From a virus: 26,326 bases of DNA. Shown here in pieces: positions 9,229 through 16,378 of this stretch. Within the stretch, counting starts at the first letter, position 1; every line of letters starts with the position of its first letter. The DNA lies in IMG/VR virus record IMGVR_UViG_3300037485_000099, positions 1-26,326 of that record. The stretch is one strand, 5' to 3'. The position numbers and the translations under genes were made by a program. Below the pieces are notes generated by a model. That model searched no databases. It was not told where the DNA came from and worked only from the letters and a program-made list of their open reading frames with translations.

Positions 9229-9798
9229 CTATAGTCTAACTGCAGTTAATCCTGCTTCAGTTATTGTAATGTTTTGTCCAGAAGAAGTACCATCTCCAGC
9301 GACATAGATAGATAAAACTTGACCTGCAGTAGCAGTCATTAATCCAGTAGCAGAAACATGTAGTTTGTCAGCACCATTTGTTGTTTTAGTAGCAGATAGT
9401 GTTCTAGAACTTGAAGTACCATCTAGATTATATTTAAAATTATAAGTTGTTCCTGAAGCTAAAGATGTTGTTGTGAATCCACACCAAAAGTGAACCATGT
9501 AATTACCAGCTTCAACTAAAGTAATTGTACCATTAGCAGGAGTTAATGTAAGAATATTACTTACGCCAGATGTCCATTCTGTTCCTGGATTAAGTTTAGC
9601 ATAAGCTGAAGAACCTGAAAGAGTTTGAGTTGTTGCACCAGCATCTATGTAGATCTCACCATGTACTCTACCAGATGGGTATGTCCAGGCACCTGAACCT
9701 GCACCATCAGAAACATAAACCTTACCTGTAACGGCTGCCGCTACTCCTTTAGGTTCATGAAGATCGGGATCAGTAATAAGTTTATGTTGTATAGTCAA
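9229..9798 (-). CDS. Virion surface or head-fibre protein with C1q/TNF-like jelly-roll appearance
   Basis: The start is a TTG at 9798, supported by AAAGGA eight bases upstream; no in-frame ATG gives a full product. The N-terminus contains DLHEPKGVAAAVTGKVYVSD and then GAGSGAW, a pattern I recognise from phage head-fibre or capsid-attached proteins. The following about 130 residues are Thr/Ser/Gly-rich beta strands (WTSGVSNILTLTPANGTITL and later VEAGNYMVHFWCGF), resembling C1q/TNF-like jelly rolls. It follows the hairpin at 9826-9847 and precedes the adaptor. The likely role is decoration of the capsid and contact with surfaces; this rests on the N-terminal motif and fold appearance. Confidence 0.72.
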   Translation of the reverse strand: MTIQHKLITDPDLHEPKGVAAAVTGKVYVSDGAGSGAWTYPSGRVHGEIYIDAGATTQTLSGSSAYAKLNPGTEWTSGVSNILTLTPANGTITLVEAGNYMVHFWCGFTTTSLASGTTYNFKYNLDGTSSSRTLSATKTTNGADKLHVSATGLMTATAGQVLSIYVAGDGTSSGQNITITEAGLTAVRL

Positions 9799-9825
9799 TT
9801 TAGAATTCCTTTATAAGAATGGAGA

Positions 9826-9847
9826 GGCTCCTAGCAATCTAAGAGCC
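9826..9847 (-). terminator. Stem-loop downstream of the capsid and decoration genes (attenuator or RNA-processing site)
   Basis: In minus-strand RNA, GGCUCUUAG and CUAGGAGCC pair across a four-base AUUG loop. This gives nine pairs, one of them G-U, and the plus-strand version would have a C/A mismatch at that position. It lies in the 65-base gap 9799-9863, the longest non-coding stretch inside the operon. The following bases (TCTCCATTCTTAT) are only moderately U-rich, so strong intrinsic termination is unlikely. Partial termination, RNase processing or 3' end protection of capsid mRNA is more plausible. Confidence 0.55.
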
Positions 9848-9863
9848 CATCCAAGTTTGTTAC

Positions 9864-10355
9864 TTAGTCCTTGTTGTAGATATACTCAACAACGATGCGA
9901 CCAGCACCTGTGAGTAAGTCTGCAGCTGAAGGAGTTACAACTAATTCTCCTGCTGAAGCACCAATGCCTTTACCAACTAAATCACCTGAACCAGTGATAA
10001 CACTGTTTGCAACTGCGATTGTAGTTTGTGAAGCATTAGCTGCTGTGATTAAGCCGTCAGCATCAATTGCAGAACCAGCAGCTGTGTATAGACCGATGTC
10101 TAAATCAGTTGTGGTTGAAGTTGATGTGAAAGCTACGTCAACGTAGAGTTTAGCTGAAACGATAGTTGCGTTAGCTGGGATAGAAAGTTGAAGACCGTTA
10201 CTTCCGTAGTTAGGAAGATCACTGTAATCAAAGTCCCATACAGCTGACTTAACGATACCGTTCTTTGTTGATTGTTGAGCACCAAACTTACCGTTTGTTG
10301 TTCTAACACCGTAGTGGTTTGCAACGCCACGTTTTGCATCAATTTCGAATGTCAT
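9864..10355 (-). CDS. Putative capsid decoration protein
   Basis: This 163-aa protein starts MTFEIDAKRGVANHYGVRTT just 11 bases after the capsid gene, with TAAGGAGATATAAT as a strong ribosome site, which suggests high expression. The body is Ala/Thr/Ser/Gly-rich with alternating beta-strand patterns (LQLSIPANATIVSAKLYVDV) and no signal peptide or catalytic motif. Its position directly behind the major capsid gene, its size and the strong translation signal all suit a capsid cement or decoration protein. I do not recognise a named family. It could equally be another small abundant virion protein. Confidence 0.68.
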   Translation of the reverse strand: MTFEIDAKRGVANHYGVRTTNGKFGAQQSTKNGIVKSAVWDFDYSDLPNYGSNGLQLSIPANATIVSAKLYVDVAFTSTSTTTDLDIGLYTAAGSAIDADGLITAANASQTTIAVANSVITGSGDLVGKGIGASAGELVVTPSAADLLTGAGRIVVEYIYNKD

Positions 10356-10366
10356 ATTATATCTCC

Positions 10367-11350
10367 TTAGTATGTAGAACCACTTGTTAAAATAACGCCA
10401 AGTGTGTCAACACGTTGGGCACCGAAACCGAAGCGTGATGTTACTTGATACTTATCAGCACGTTCTTCGTTGTCTCTCCAGCCTTCTGTCTTAGGAGCTC
10501 GTCTCCATGCGTGCATAACTGGTTTTGTTGAATCATCAGCTACACTCATGAATACGTTAGAAACGTCACCAATTTCTGCAGTGTCATTAGCTAAATTGTA
10601 AGAAGAAGCGTTTAATGCTTCTGTTGCAGTTTTAACTGGTAAGTAGTTAGAAGTCCAAATATCGAAACCGAAAATGTTCTTCACAAACTTATGATCACGA
10701 GCAAAACCTGATGTTACGATACCTTCGAACATTGGGTTGTTTGAAACATTGACCAAGTTTTGAATGCTATTTAAAGTAGCTTCAACAATTGGATCAACAA
10801 TAGCAATACGACCACCAGCAGGAACGCCAGCTTTGTCAAATGCTAATTTCATAGCAATGATGTCGCTTAAAGTCATAACACGAGTTGTACCGCCAGAACC
10901 ACCAGCTACCCAACGATGTGGACGACCATTTACTAAGTTTACGTTTGCGTTAGTTTGAGCACCGTTTGCTACAGCTAGGAAACGTGATTCATGGTTTTCA
11001 CCAAGAGCACGTGTAGATTCCATAGCACGCATTGACATAAGTGCATCAACTTGAGCACCATCTTCACGTAGTTCATCAGAAACTTTCCAAGCGTCACCAA
11101 CGTAGTCAGTGATAGAAAGTGTAATGTTACCTGTGTCGATAGGATTAAAAGCTAAAGGTGTATCTTCAGCAGCATCTTGAAGTGTAACTGTACCAACTGT
11201 CTTAATGTTTAAAGTAGTGCCTGAACCAAAGTCTGATACATCTCTGTATAAACCTTCTGGCAATAAGAAGTCGTGTAAGTTGTCAAGAATGAACTGTGAA
11301 TACTGTTGTGCTTCAATAAAAGCAGTAGTATTAGAAGTTAATTGTGACAT
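10367..11350 (-). CDS. Major capsid protein, HK97-type by context
   Basis: This 327-aa protein follows the scaffold gene by 12 bases and has an AAGGAAATATT ribosome site. Features include an N-terminal arm (MSQLTSNTTAFIEAQQYSQF), a beta/E-loop-like segment (FGSGTTLNIKTVGTVTLQDA), a long helical spine region around ALMSMRAMESTRALGENHES, and a P-domain/A-domain-like segment around GRIAIVDPIVEATLNSIQNL. Length and position after scaffold support HK97-fold major head protein, and its codon use looks broader than that of neighbouring genes. Residues 4-17 are nearly repeated in the small protein at 8330-8449. No frameshifted extension like T7 gp10B is evident, because the next gene starts after 11 bases. 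Confidence 0.88.
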   Translation of the reverse strand: MSQLTSNTTAFIEAQQYSQFILDNLHDFLLPEGLYRDVSDFGSGTTLNIKTVGTVTLQDAAEDTPLAFNPIDTGNITLSITDYVGDAWKVSDELREDGAQVDALMSMRAMESTRALGENHESRFLAVANGAQTNANVNLVNGRPHRWVAGGSGGTTRVMTLSDIIAMKLAFDKAGVPAGGRIAIVDPIVEATLNSIQNLVNVSNNPMFEGIVTSGFARDHKFVKNIFGFDIWTSNYLPVKTATEALNASSYNLANDTAEIGDVSNVFMSVADDSTKPVMHAWRRAPKTEGWRDNEERADKYQVTSRFGFGAQRVDTLGVILTSGSTY

Positions 11351-11362
11351 AATATTTCCTTA

Positions 11363-12079
11363 TTAGTTAAGTTGAGATTTAACTTTTTCACCAGCAATCT
11401 TCCACGCATTAACTAAATCTTTCGTTGTCGCACCTGATTTAACTCTAGCTGAAAGCTGATTGGGATCAACTTTAGTATTGAGTGCCTCTGTGTTCACAGA
11501 ACTTGATGATTTACCTACTGGTGTAGATGAGCCTTCAAGACCTGAAAGTTTTAATACTACGTTTGGAGAACTAGCTGCCAAGTTATTTAATTGCTGAACA
11601 TTTAGACCACTCTCTTGAGCTATTTTATTGTAGACTTCCTCAGCTTTATCGCCATATTTTTCTACAAATTTACGAGCTACTGCATCAGCATTAGACTTAG
11701 CTTTAGCTTGTTTTTCTCTATTCTCTAGAGTTTGGTTTAAAAGGTTCGTAATTGTATCTTGATCTATTCCAGCAGATTGAGTGGTATTCTCAGGTTGTTG
11801 GATGCCAGACTTCAATTCATCTAGAAGTTCTTCTGCAGTCTTACGTTTAGTTAGTTCTTCCTTCAAAGTAGCTAATTCAGACTCTAAAGTTTGAATATGC
11901 TTCTGTGCGTGAGGAACTGATTTTAACGCATCTTCTACAGAGTTATACTTCTTACCATCGCCTACAAAGTCTACAGCTTCTGTCGGAATCTGAAACTCAG
12001 GTTTTTGGCTATCTTGTGTTTGAACTTCGTTGGTACTTAGTTCGTTATTCGTTGCTTGTGTTGCTGTTGCTTCCGTCAT
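11363..12079 (-). CDS. Capsid scaffolding protein
   Basis: This 238-aa, highly charged protein starts MTEATATQATNNELSTNEVQ after CCAAGGAGCAATAA. The N-terminal 40 residues are polar and disordered-looking. Next comes a VDFVGDGKKYNSVEDALKSV segment common in phage scaffolds, then a coiled coil (about 53-95, HIQTLESELATLKEELTKRK). Further helices rich in Glu, Lys and Gln follow, and a short basic C-terminal helix (LVNAWKIAGEKVKSQLN) is suited to binding capsid protein. Its position just upstream of the capsid gene and downstream of the portal is the standard location. Its first codons overlap the end of the 84-aa gene by 35 bases. Confidence 0.85.
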   Translation of the reverse strand: MTEATATQATNNELSTNEVQTQDSQKPEFQIPTEAVDFVGDGKKYNSVEDALKSVPHAQKHIQTLESELATLKEELTKRKTAEELLDELKSGIQQPENTTQSAGIDQDTITNLLNQTLENREKQAKAKSNADAVARKFVEKYGDKAEEVYNKIAQESGLNVQQLNNLAASSPNVVLKLSGLEGSSTPVGKSSSSVNTEALNTKVDPNQLSARVKSGATTKDLVNAWKIAGEKVKSQLN

Positions 12080-12299
12080 TTATTGCTCCTTGGTCAGGAA
12101 TAAGATTATATAGTTTAAGAAAGGCTTTTTGGAAGCCTAATTGGTACGCTTGATGCTCAGACCAGGCAGGTAGAGAGAAGTTATCCTCATCTAACGACTT
12201 ACGGTTTGACAAATCAAGCTGTTCTTGGATATACTTTCTAAGTTCTAAAAAGACTTGGTTTTTAGACAAGCTCTTAGCTTTTTCAGATTTTAAATCCAT
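12045..12299 (-). CDS. 84-aa protein between portal and scaffold; probable leaderless start
   Basis: This 84-aa protein starts MDLKSEKAKSLSKNQVFLEL and contains NFSLPAWSEHQAYQLGFQKA followed by FLKLYNLIPDQG, similar to small proteins found between portal and scaffold in other podoviruses. Function is unknown; an assembly role is plausible. No ribosome site precedes the ATG. Instead, the A of the ATG lies seven bases downstream of a consensus -10 box, exactly where transcription should start, so translation may begin on a leaderless message. A TTG at codon 11 is an alternative, but also lacks a good ribosome site. The end of the gene overlaps the scaffold start by 35 bases. Confidence 0.72.
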   Translation of the reverse strand: MDLKSEKAKSLSKNQVFLELRKYIQEQLDLSNRKSLDEDNFSLPAWSEHQAYQLGFQKAFLKLYNLIPDQGAINDGSNSNTSNE

Positions 12300-12305
12300 A
12301 TAATA

Positions 12306-12334
12306 ATTATACCATAGTTTTGTTAAAAAGTCAA
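12306..12334 (-). promoter_or_regulatory. Sigma70-type promoter in front of the capsid gene cluster
   Basis: On the minus strand TTGACT (12334-12329) is separated by 17 bases from TATAAT (12311-12306). TGG precedes TATAAT, giving an extended -10 (TGnTATAAT). The only deviation from consensus is the last -35 base. It occupies the 42-base gap between portal and the 84-aa gene, and the predicted start is about 12299. The TATAATTATT sequence is shared with the promoter at 26179-26207. It would boost scaffold, capsid and decoration transcription using host RNA polymerase. Confidence 0.82.
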
Positions 12335-12341
12335 GTTAAAC

Positions 12342-14144
12342 TTACATCATACCAGCATTAGGATTAAGGGCTTCTTCTTGCTGCATGAGCATTTGTTCCT
12401 CTAATCCTGGTGTGGCTTGTTCAGTTTGTATTGACTGCTGTACTTGATTTACAAGTTTTTGAGTCTCGGCTTGTTCAAAGATAGCAGCATTGTCTTTAAT
12501 AAATTCATATTGTTCAAAGCCCATATACTCTTCAATCATAGACGCTAAGCGTTTAGATGAGAGATGTGGAGCTATCATTTGACCCATAGGACTATTAAAG
12601 ACACCTAGCATATTTTGAATGAGCTGTGCTCTAGCAGCATAATGACGAGCTCCGATAGGACGAAGTTTGCCTTTAGCCGTTATATCTTCTTTCGTAATAG
12701 AAATGAAGTCAGCTACGCCAAGATCATCATCCATTACCCTAGCAACTTCTGCAATATCCATATATCGTTTAGACACTTCTAACATAGTGTTGATGATTGG
12801 TTCTAGGAATTCAATCTCAAATTTGTTAATCTTATGTTGGAAGATGCGACTTGCGGCATTTTGCAGTTGCTGTACTTCAAAAGCAGTTTTCTCACCTGGG
12901 CTACGGAATCCCATAGCTTCTTTAGGTGCACCAGCCATTTCTTCCATAAGTTGAATAATAATACCAATTTCATTATTAACTTGGAAAGCAGCTTGGTTAG
13001 GAGGCATTGCAGTTACATCACCATCTTCAGGAATATGGATGGTTGATTCTGGACCCCAAATAAATGGTTCTACATCACCTTTAATCTTAAGAGGTGGATG
13101 GATAGTTAAGTCAAGAGCATCAGCTTTCAAGTTCTCTAGATGGTCAATTCGGTATTGCATACCTACTAAGTTATCTAAAGGACCCATAGCATAAAGGTTA
13201 TCTGGACGAGTTCTCCAACCTACATGATGTTTAGAATCACGACCTAACCATGATGGATTCTCAATGTTACGGATAATGTATCTACGATCAATGATAGTAA
13301 TAAGACGTTTTTCTAGTAATTCGTCTTTTGTTTCATCAAATACATCACCTTCAAACTCAATGATTTCAATTAAACCTGATTGATAGTACTCATAAAGAGA
13401 ACCAAAACCATCAATGAGATAGCCTTCAGCCTTATTAACATCTTCCATTTGGAAAGCAGAAAGGTGTTTACGGAACTCTGTAGCGTGTTTAAACGCAGCT
13501 TCGTCATAGTTTAAATCTGGACGATATTGGATATCTTTCTTTAATTCACCAAGAGATTTAACATAACGAGTAAACTTAGGTGATTCAGCAAAACTTGATG
13601 CTGTAGGATTAAATACAATATCAAATGGTGAGAGTCTTTGTAATTTAGGACCACGGTAAGTAGTAATATCTTCTTTAGTATAAGGATCTGTATGAACTTG
13701 GTTTACATAAGTAACTTCAGCAAATACGTTACCATAGTCAATATAATCATAAAGAAGTTGAGATACTGTTTCTCTGAAGCCAGATTCTCTAATCTTAGTT
13801 TTTAGGTAGGACTCAATAGCTCTACGTTTCTTTTGAGTAGAGTCTTCTAGGTTATAGCCTTCCCATTTCATCCAGTTATCATTAGGGAATAAAGCATCCA
13901 TGTAGTTAGCATGAAGGTTATCTCTAATCTGTGTGAGTTTAGGTAAAGTTGTCTTGTTCTTCCAAGGTAACTTAGAATTGGTTGTTTTAGTAGTATCTGT
14001 AGCAAATAGATAGTTACGGAGTTCTCTCCATTCCTGTTCTTTTTCTCTACGTTGAATCCACCAGTTATTATAAAGACCTGATAGTTGTCTAGCGAGATTA
14101 TCACCAGCCATTAGTTCTCTAATTTGAGCTACTTTTCCAGCCAT
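12342..14144 (-). CDS. Portal protein (head-tail connector)
   Basis: This 600-aa protein follows TerL by 13 bases, with TAAGGAAAAATT before the ATG. The N-terminus has a helical, Trp/Arg-rich segment (WWIQRREKEQEWRELRNYLF) and the motif LHANYMDALFPNDNWMKWEG, which I associate with podovirus portals. The middle part has wing/stem-like segments, with SPFDIVFNPTASSF and MGPLDNLVGMQYRIDHLENL. Near residue 415 GAPKEAMGFRSPGEKTAFEV is a typical portal pattern just before the tunnel-loop region. The C-terminus is Gln/Glu/Met-rich. Length, motifs and the TerL-portal-scaffold-capsid order make the assignment secure. It forms the dodecameric vertex through which DNA enters and leaves. Confidence 0.88.
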   Translation of the reverse strand: MAGKVAQIRELMAGDNLARQLSGLYNNWWIQRREKEQEWRELRNYLFATDTTKTTNSKLPWKNKTTLPKLTQIRDNLHANYMDALFPNDNWMKWEGYNLEDSTQKKRRAIESYLKTKIRESGFRETVSQLLYDYIDYGNVFAEVTYVNQVHTDPYTKEDITTYRGPKLQRLSPFDIVFNPTASSFAESPKFTRYVKSLGELKKDIQYRPDLNYDEAAFKHATEFRKHLSAFQMEDVNKAEGYLIDGFGSLYEYYQSGLIEIIEFEGDVFDETKDELLEKRLITIIDRRYIIRNIENPSWLGRDSKHHVGWRTRPDNLYAMGPLDNLVGMQYRIDHLENLKADALDLTIHPPLKIKGDVEPFIWGPESTIHIPEDGDVTAMPPNQAAFQVNNEIGIIIQLMEEMAGAPKEAMGFRSPGEKTAFEVQQLQNAASRIFQHKINKFEIEFLEPIINTMLEVSKRYMDIAEVARVMDDDLGVADFISITKEDITAKGKLRPIGARHYAARAQLIQNMLGVFNSPMGQMIAPHLSSKRLASMIEEYMGFEQYEFIKDNAAIFEQAETQKLVNQVQQSIQTEQATPGLEEQMLMQQEEALNPNAGMM

Positions 14145-14157
14145 AATTTTTCCTTAA

Positions 14158-15690
14158 TTAAAAACTTACACCGCCAAAGCGAGAGTGTGTCATAACATTT
14201 TGTCCTAAACTAAATGAACCTACTCTTTGTTTAGGTATGATTGCAATTGCGATAGCATTAGATAAAGCGTCTTTAATGTCATCGTGAGGAGGATGAGCCA
14301 TAACTAGTTCTTCTTCTAAGGTTTGACAATTACCACCTTTATAATGCCATATCTGCATATTATCATACTTTGGTTCAAGTACTGCACCAACACGTTCTTC
14401 TTTATCACCAAGATGTCTTGTTGGTCTAAATTCATCTATAGATAAAGCAATTCCATTTGGTTTAAGGTAACTTTCTTTAAGTTCCTTAACAATCGTTTGT
14501 TGAGCTACTGTAATTTCAGCTCTTAACTTCCTGAATCCCCACTTTTCCCAAGCAGTCACTATATGGTTATAGTATTCAATGATTCGATCAGTTTTAAATC
14601 TATCTATGTCTAATACGTAAAAATTACCTTGATGATCTACACCAATCACTACAAGAGCAGTGTAGTCAGCTTTCTTTCTTAATGAGAACGCAAAGTCAAT
14701 AGCAGCATAAACATTAAGTTTTCTATCTCTGATATACCAGTCACCTTCTTTATTTTGTAGTACTGCTCTATCATAATACTGGAACTTATCTGCATCAATC
14801 CTAGCAGTATCACCACTATTCGGATTGTTATAATACTGAGCATAAAATTGAGTTTGATCCACATATTTAGCTTTAATCCTTGCAAGTTCTTTAGAGTCAA
14901 ATCCAAATGTTTTACCATCTGCACGAGTTTGTTTAGTCCAGAGATATTCACCATCTGTTTCAACTACTCTTTGGAAAAGTTCGTAAACTTCTTCTTCTAA
15001 CTCTACCTCACCTGATTCATTGAAGTGAACTTCCTTCATGTTAATCATAGTGTCATAAATATCTTTTGGATGGTATCTAGTACCTACAACCCATTCAAGT
15101 GCTCCTGGGTTTTCAATAGAAGCTAATTGTGAGTATGCTGAGGAAACTTTATCACGACCATCTTCAGTATAAGCATTACCAGGTACAACAATGTCATCAA
15201 GAACAACAACATCAGCATGAAAACCTGTGGTATTAGATGTAAGTCCAACGGCTTTACATGTTGCATCTCGAATACCTTCCAATTTACGTTGAGGATGATC
15301 TACGGCAATCTCAGCTACTGCCCATTTCTCACGTTTACCTTCATCAGGATTAATCATCTCTGACCAGTATCTACGATAAATAGGACTATCTATAATCTGT
15401 TTAATAGCATATAACTGTTTCTCAGCTAAGTCTGCAGTAGCAGATACATATAGAATTGTTGTTTCTGGATGTTTAGTAATCCACCAAGCAGTTCTATAAG
15501 CAATCAGTTTACTCTTCATGTGACCACGAGGAAGTAGAACTAATTGGTTGTTCTTAGCTTCAGAACGAGTCCACCATTGGATAAGTTCTTCGTGAACAGC
15601 TCCAAGCATTAAGTGTGGAGCTACTAACTTAATAAATACTAATAAGTCATCCTCAGCTGACTGACGAATGGCATCTACTTTAGATTGCAT
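14158..15690 (-). CDS. terL: Terminase large subunit (DNA-packaging ATPase and nuclease)
   Basis: I chose ATG 15690 (TAATG with the upstream stop), giving 510 aa; a GTG two codons upstream is possible. The ATPase half has a Walker A-like PRGHMKSK at 54-61 and Walker B VVVLDD at 161-166, then a GTRYHPKDIYDTM segment at about 203-215, which fits the coupling region. The nuclease half has IDFAFSLRKKADYTALVVIG with the first acidic residue D332, D361/D363 in VLDIDR, and the C-terminal DDIKDALSNA acidic cluster at 470-479. This is the RNase H-like metal site of TerL. The PRGHxKS form is typical of podovirus terminases. It pumps DNA through the portal encoded next door. The putative TerS lies 10 kb upstream. 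Confidence 0.93.
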   Translation of the reverse strand: MQSKVDAIRQSAEDDLLVFIKLVAPHLMLGAVHEELIQWWTRSEAKNNQLVLLPRGHMKSKLIAYRTAWWITKHPETTILYVSATADLAEKQLYAIKQIIDSPIYRRYWSEMINPDEGKREKWAVAEIAVDHPQRKLEGIRDATCKAVGLTSNTTGFHADVVVLDDIVVPGNAYTEDGRDKVSSAYSQLASIENPGALEWVVGTRYHPKDIYDTMINMKEVHFNESGEVELEEEVYELFQRVVETDGEYLWTKQTRADGKTFGFDSKELARIKAKYVDQTQFYAQYYNNPNSGDTARIDADKFQYYDRAVLQNKEGDWYIRDRKLNVYAAIDFAFSLRKKADYTALVVIGVDHQGNFYVLDIDRFKTDRIIEYYNHIVTAWEKWGFRKLRAEITVAQQTIVKELKESYLKPNGIALSIDEFRPTRHLGDKEERVGAVLEPKYDNMQIWHYKGGNCQTLEEELVMAHPPHDDIKDALSNAIAIAIIPKQRVGSFSLGQNVMTHSRFGGVSF

Positions 15691-15941
15691 TACCACTTGA
15701 CTTTATTAGCCCAAAAGGCAGCACTCATCTTACCTTTAGCAATGTTCTTAGCGTGTCTTGCTTTAAAAGATTTAGCTCTAGCAGTATCAGTCTTATCTCC
15801 AGATACACCTTTTTGACCAAAACGAATAAGCTTCTCTTTATCACCTTCTTTAGCCAATACTGCATGACTCTTAGTAGGATGACTAGGTGTTCTCTTAGGT
15901 TTGTTATAACCTGAGAATGTTTCACTACCTTTTTTAATCAT
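15690..15941 (-). CDS. Conserved small basic phage protein (YNKPKRTP family), 83 aa
   Basis: This 83-aa protein starts MIKKGSETFSGYNKPKRTPS and ends KNIAKGKMSAAFWANKVKW. Both stretches are strongly reminiscent of a small protein seen in many phages near packaging or lysis genes, with a conserved YNKPKRTPxHPxKSH and RFGxxG core. It is very basic, with no signal peptide or catalytic motif. Its start overlaps the preceding stop (ATGA) and its stop overlaps TerL start (TAATG), suggesting co-production with TerL. A DNA-binding or packaging-accessory role is plausible but unproven. Confidence 0.85.
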   Translation of the reverse strand: MIKKGSETFSGYNKPKRTPSHPTKSHAVLAKEGDKEKLIRFGQKGVSGDKTDTARAKSFKARHAKNIAKGKMSAAFWANKVKW

Positions 15942-16087
15942 TTCTTCTTCGCAGTCTTTGCAGATTGTTTAAACGCTTTGGCAGTTGGAGCACCTTTAGT
16001 TCCTGGTTTTCTCATCTTTTCTTCAGAACCTGCAGCTATACGTTTACGCTTAGCATGAATGTTCGCATATAATCCAGGTTTAGCCAT
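15938..16087 (-). CDS. Small basic phage protein (LYANIHAKRKRIAAGS family), 49 aa
   Basis: This gene begins MAKPGLYANIHAKRKRIAAG and ends with APTAKAFKQSAKTAKKK. This is a familiar small protein of phages, with the core LYANIxAKRKRIAAGSxEKMRKPGxKGAPT, often beside terminase genes. It is 49 aa, highly basic, without membrane segment. Its stop codon overlaps the ATG of the next gene (ATGA), and it starts one base after the stop of the 43-aa gene. The function is unknown; the composition suits nucleic-acid binding. Confidence that it is real is high because the family pattern and operon fit agree. Confidence 0.85.
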   Translation of the reverse strand: MAKPGLYANIHAKRKRIAAGSEEKMRKPGTKGAPTAKAFKQSAKTAKKK

Positions 16088-16088
16088 G

Positions 16089-16220
16089 TTATTTCTTCTT
16101 CTTTTTAGCCATCATTTTTTCTTTGGCTTCTTCTTTCTTACCTTCTTTTTTCTCATGAAGCTTTTTAGCCTTCATAGATTTATACTTCTCTTTACCACCA
16201 TACTCTTTGATCATAGCCAT
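16089..16220 (-). CDS. 43-aa lysine-rich protein
   Basis: The protein starts MAMIKEYGGKEKYKSMKAKK and ends in five lysines; 18 of its 43 residues are Lys. Its start overlaps the stop of the 52-aa gene as TAATG and its stop lies one base before the next ATG region, so it is firmly embedded in the operon. It would be a flexible or helical polycation. It may bind DNA or RNA or the packaged genome. I know similar Lys-rich products from phage genomes, but no assigned function. Confidence 0.72.
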   Translation of the reverse strand: MAMIKEYGGKEKYKSMKAKKLHEKKEGKKEEAKEKMMAKKKKK

Positions 16221-16378
16221 TATTTTCTCCTTTTAGAAATACCTGCTTGACTTAGTGCAATTGCTACTGCTTGTTTTTGTGATTTCACTTTCTTAGATGA
16301 TTTACCTACGTTAAGTTCACCACGTTTAAACTCTTTCATCACTTTAGATATCTTTTTCTGTGCTTTAGTTTTTTGCAT
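16220..16378 (-). CDS. DUF6496-type small basic protein, 52 aa
   Basis: The translation MQKTKAQKKISKVMKEFKRG, followed by ELNVGKSSKKVKSQKQAVAI and ALSQAGISKRRK, fits the DUF6496 pattern of KVMKEFKxGxL, a K/S-rich linker and KQAIAIALSEAG, as I recall it. The protein is 52 aa and strongly basic, with two short helices. The ATG overlaps the stop of the lysozyme gene by one base (TAATG) and its own stop overlaps the next ATG the same way. Members occur in phages and bacteria, with no established activity. Confidence 0.82.
   Translation of the reverse strand: MQKTKAQKKISKVMKEFKRGELNVGKSSKKVKSQKQAVAIALSQAGISKRRK

Noticed and set aside
10384-10412. TTGACA-like -35 boxes inside the capsid gene (also near 11284 and 10840)
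   Set aside because: No -10-like sequence is found 16-18 bases downstream on the minus strand, so these are chance matches.
12105-12110. TATAAT on the minus strand inside the 84-aa gene
   Set aside because: The sequence 17 bases upstream (TCCAAA) has little resemblance to a -35 box and no extended -10 is present.
16059-16250. Plus-strand frame of Phe/Leu-rich sequence that looks like a membrane protein
   Set aside because: It is the complement of the lysine codons (AAA/AAG) of the tiny basic protein genes, which gives TTT/CTT. The minus-strand genes have overlaps and family patterns that explain this DNA.
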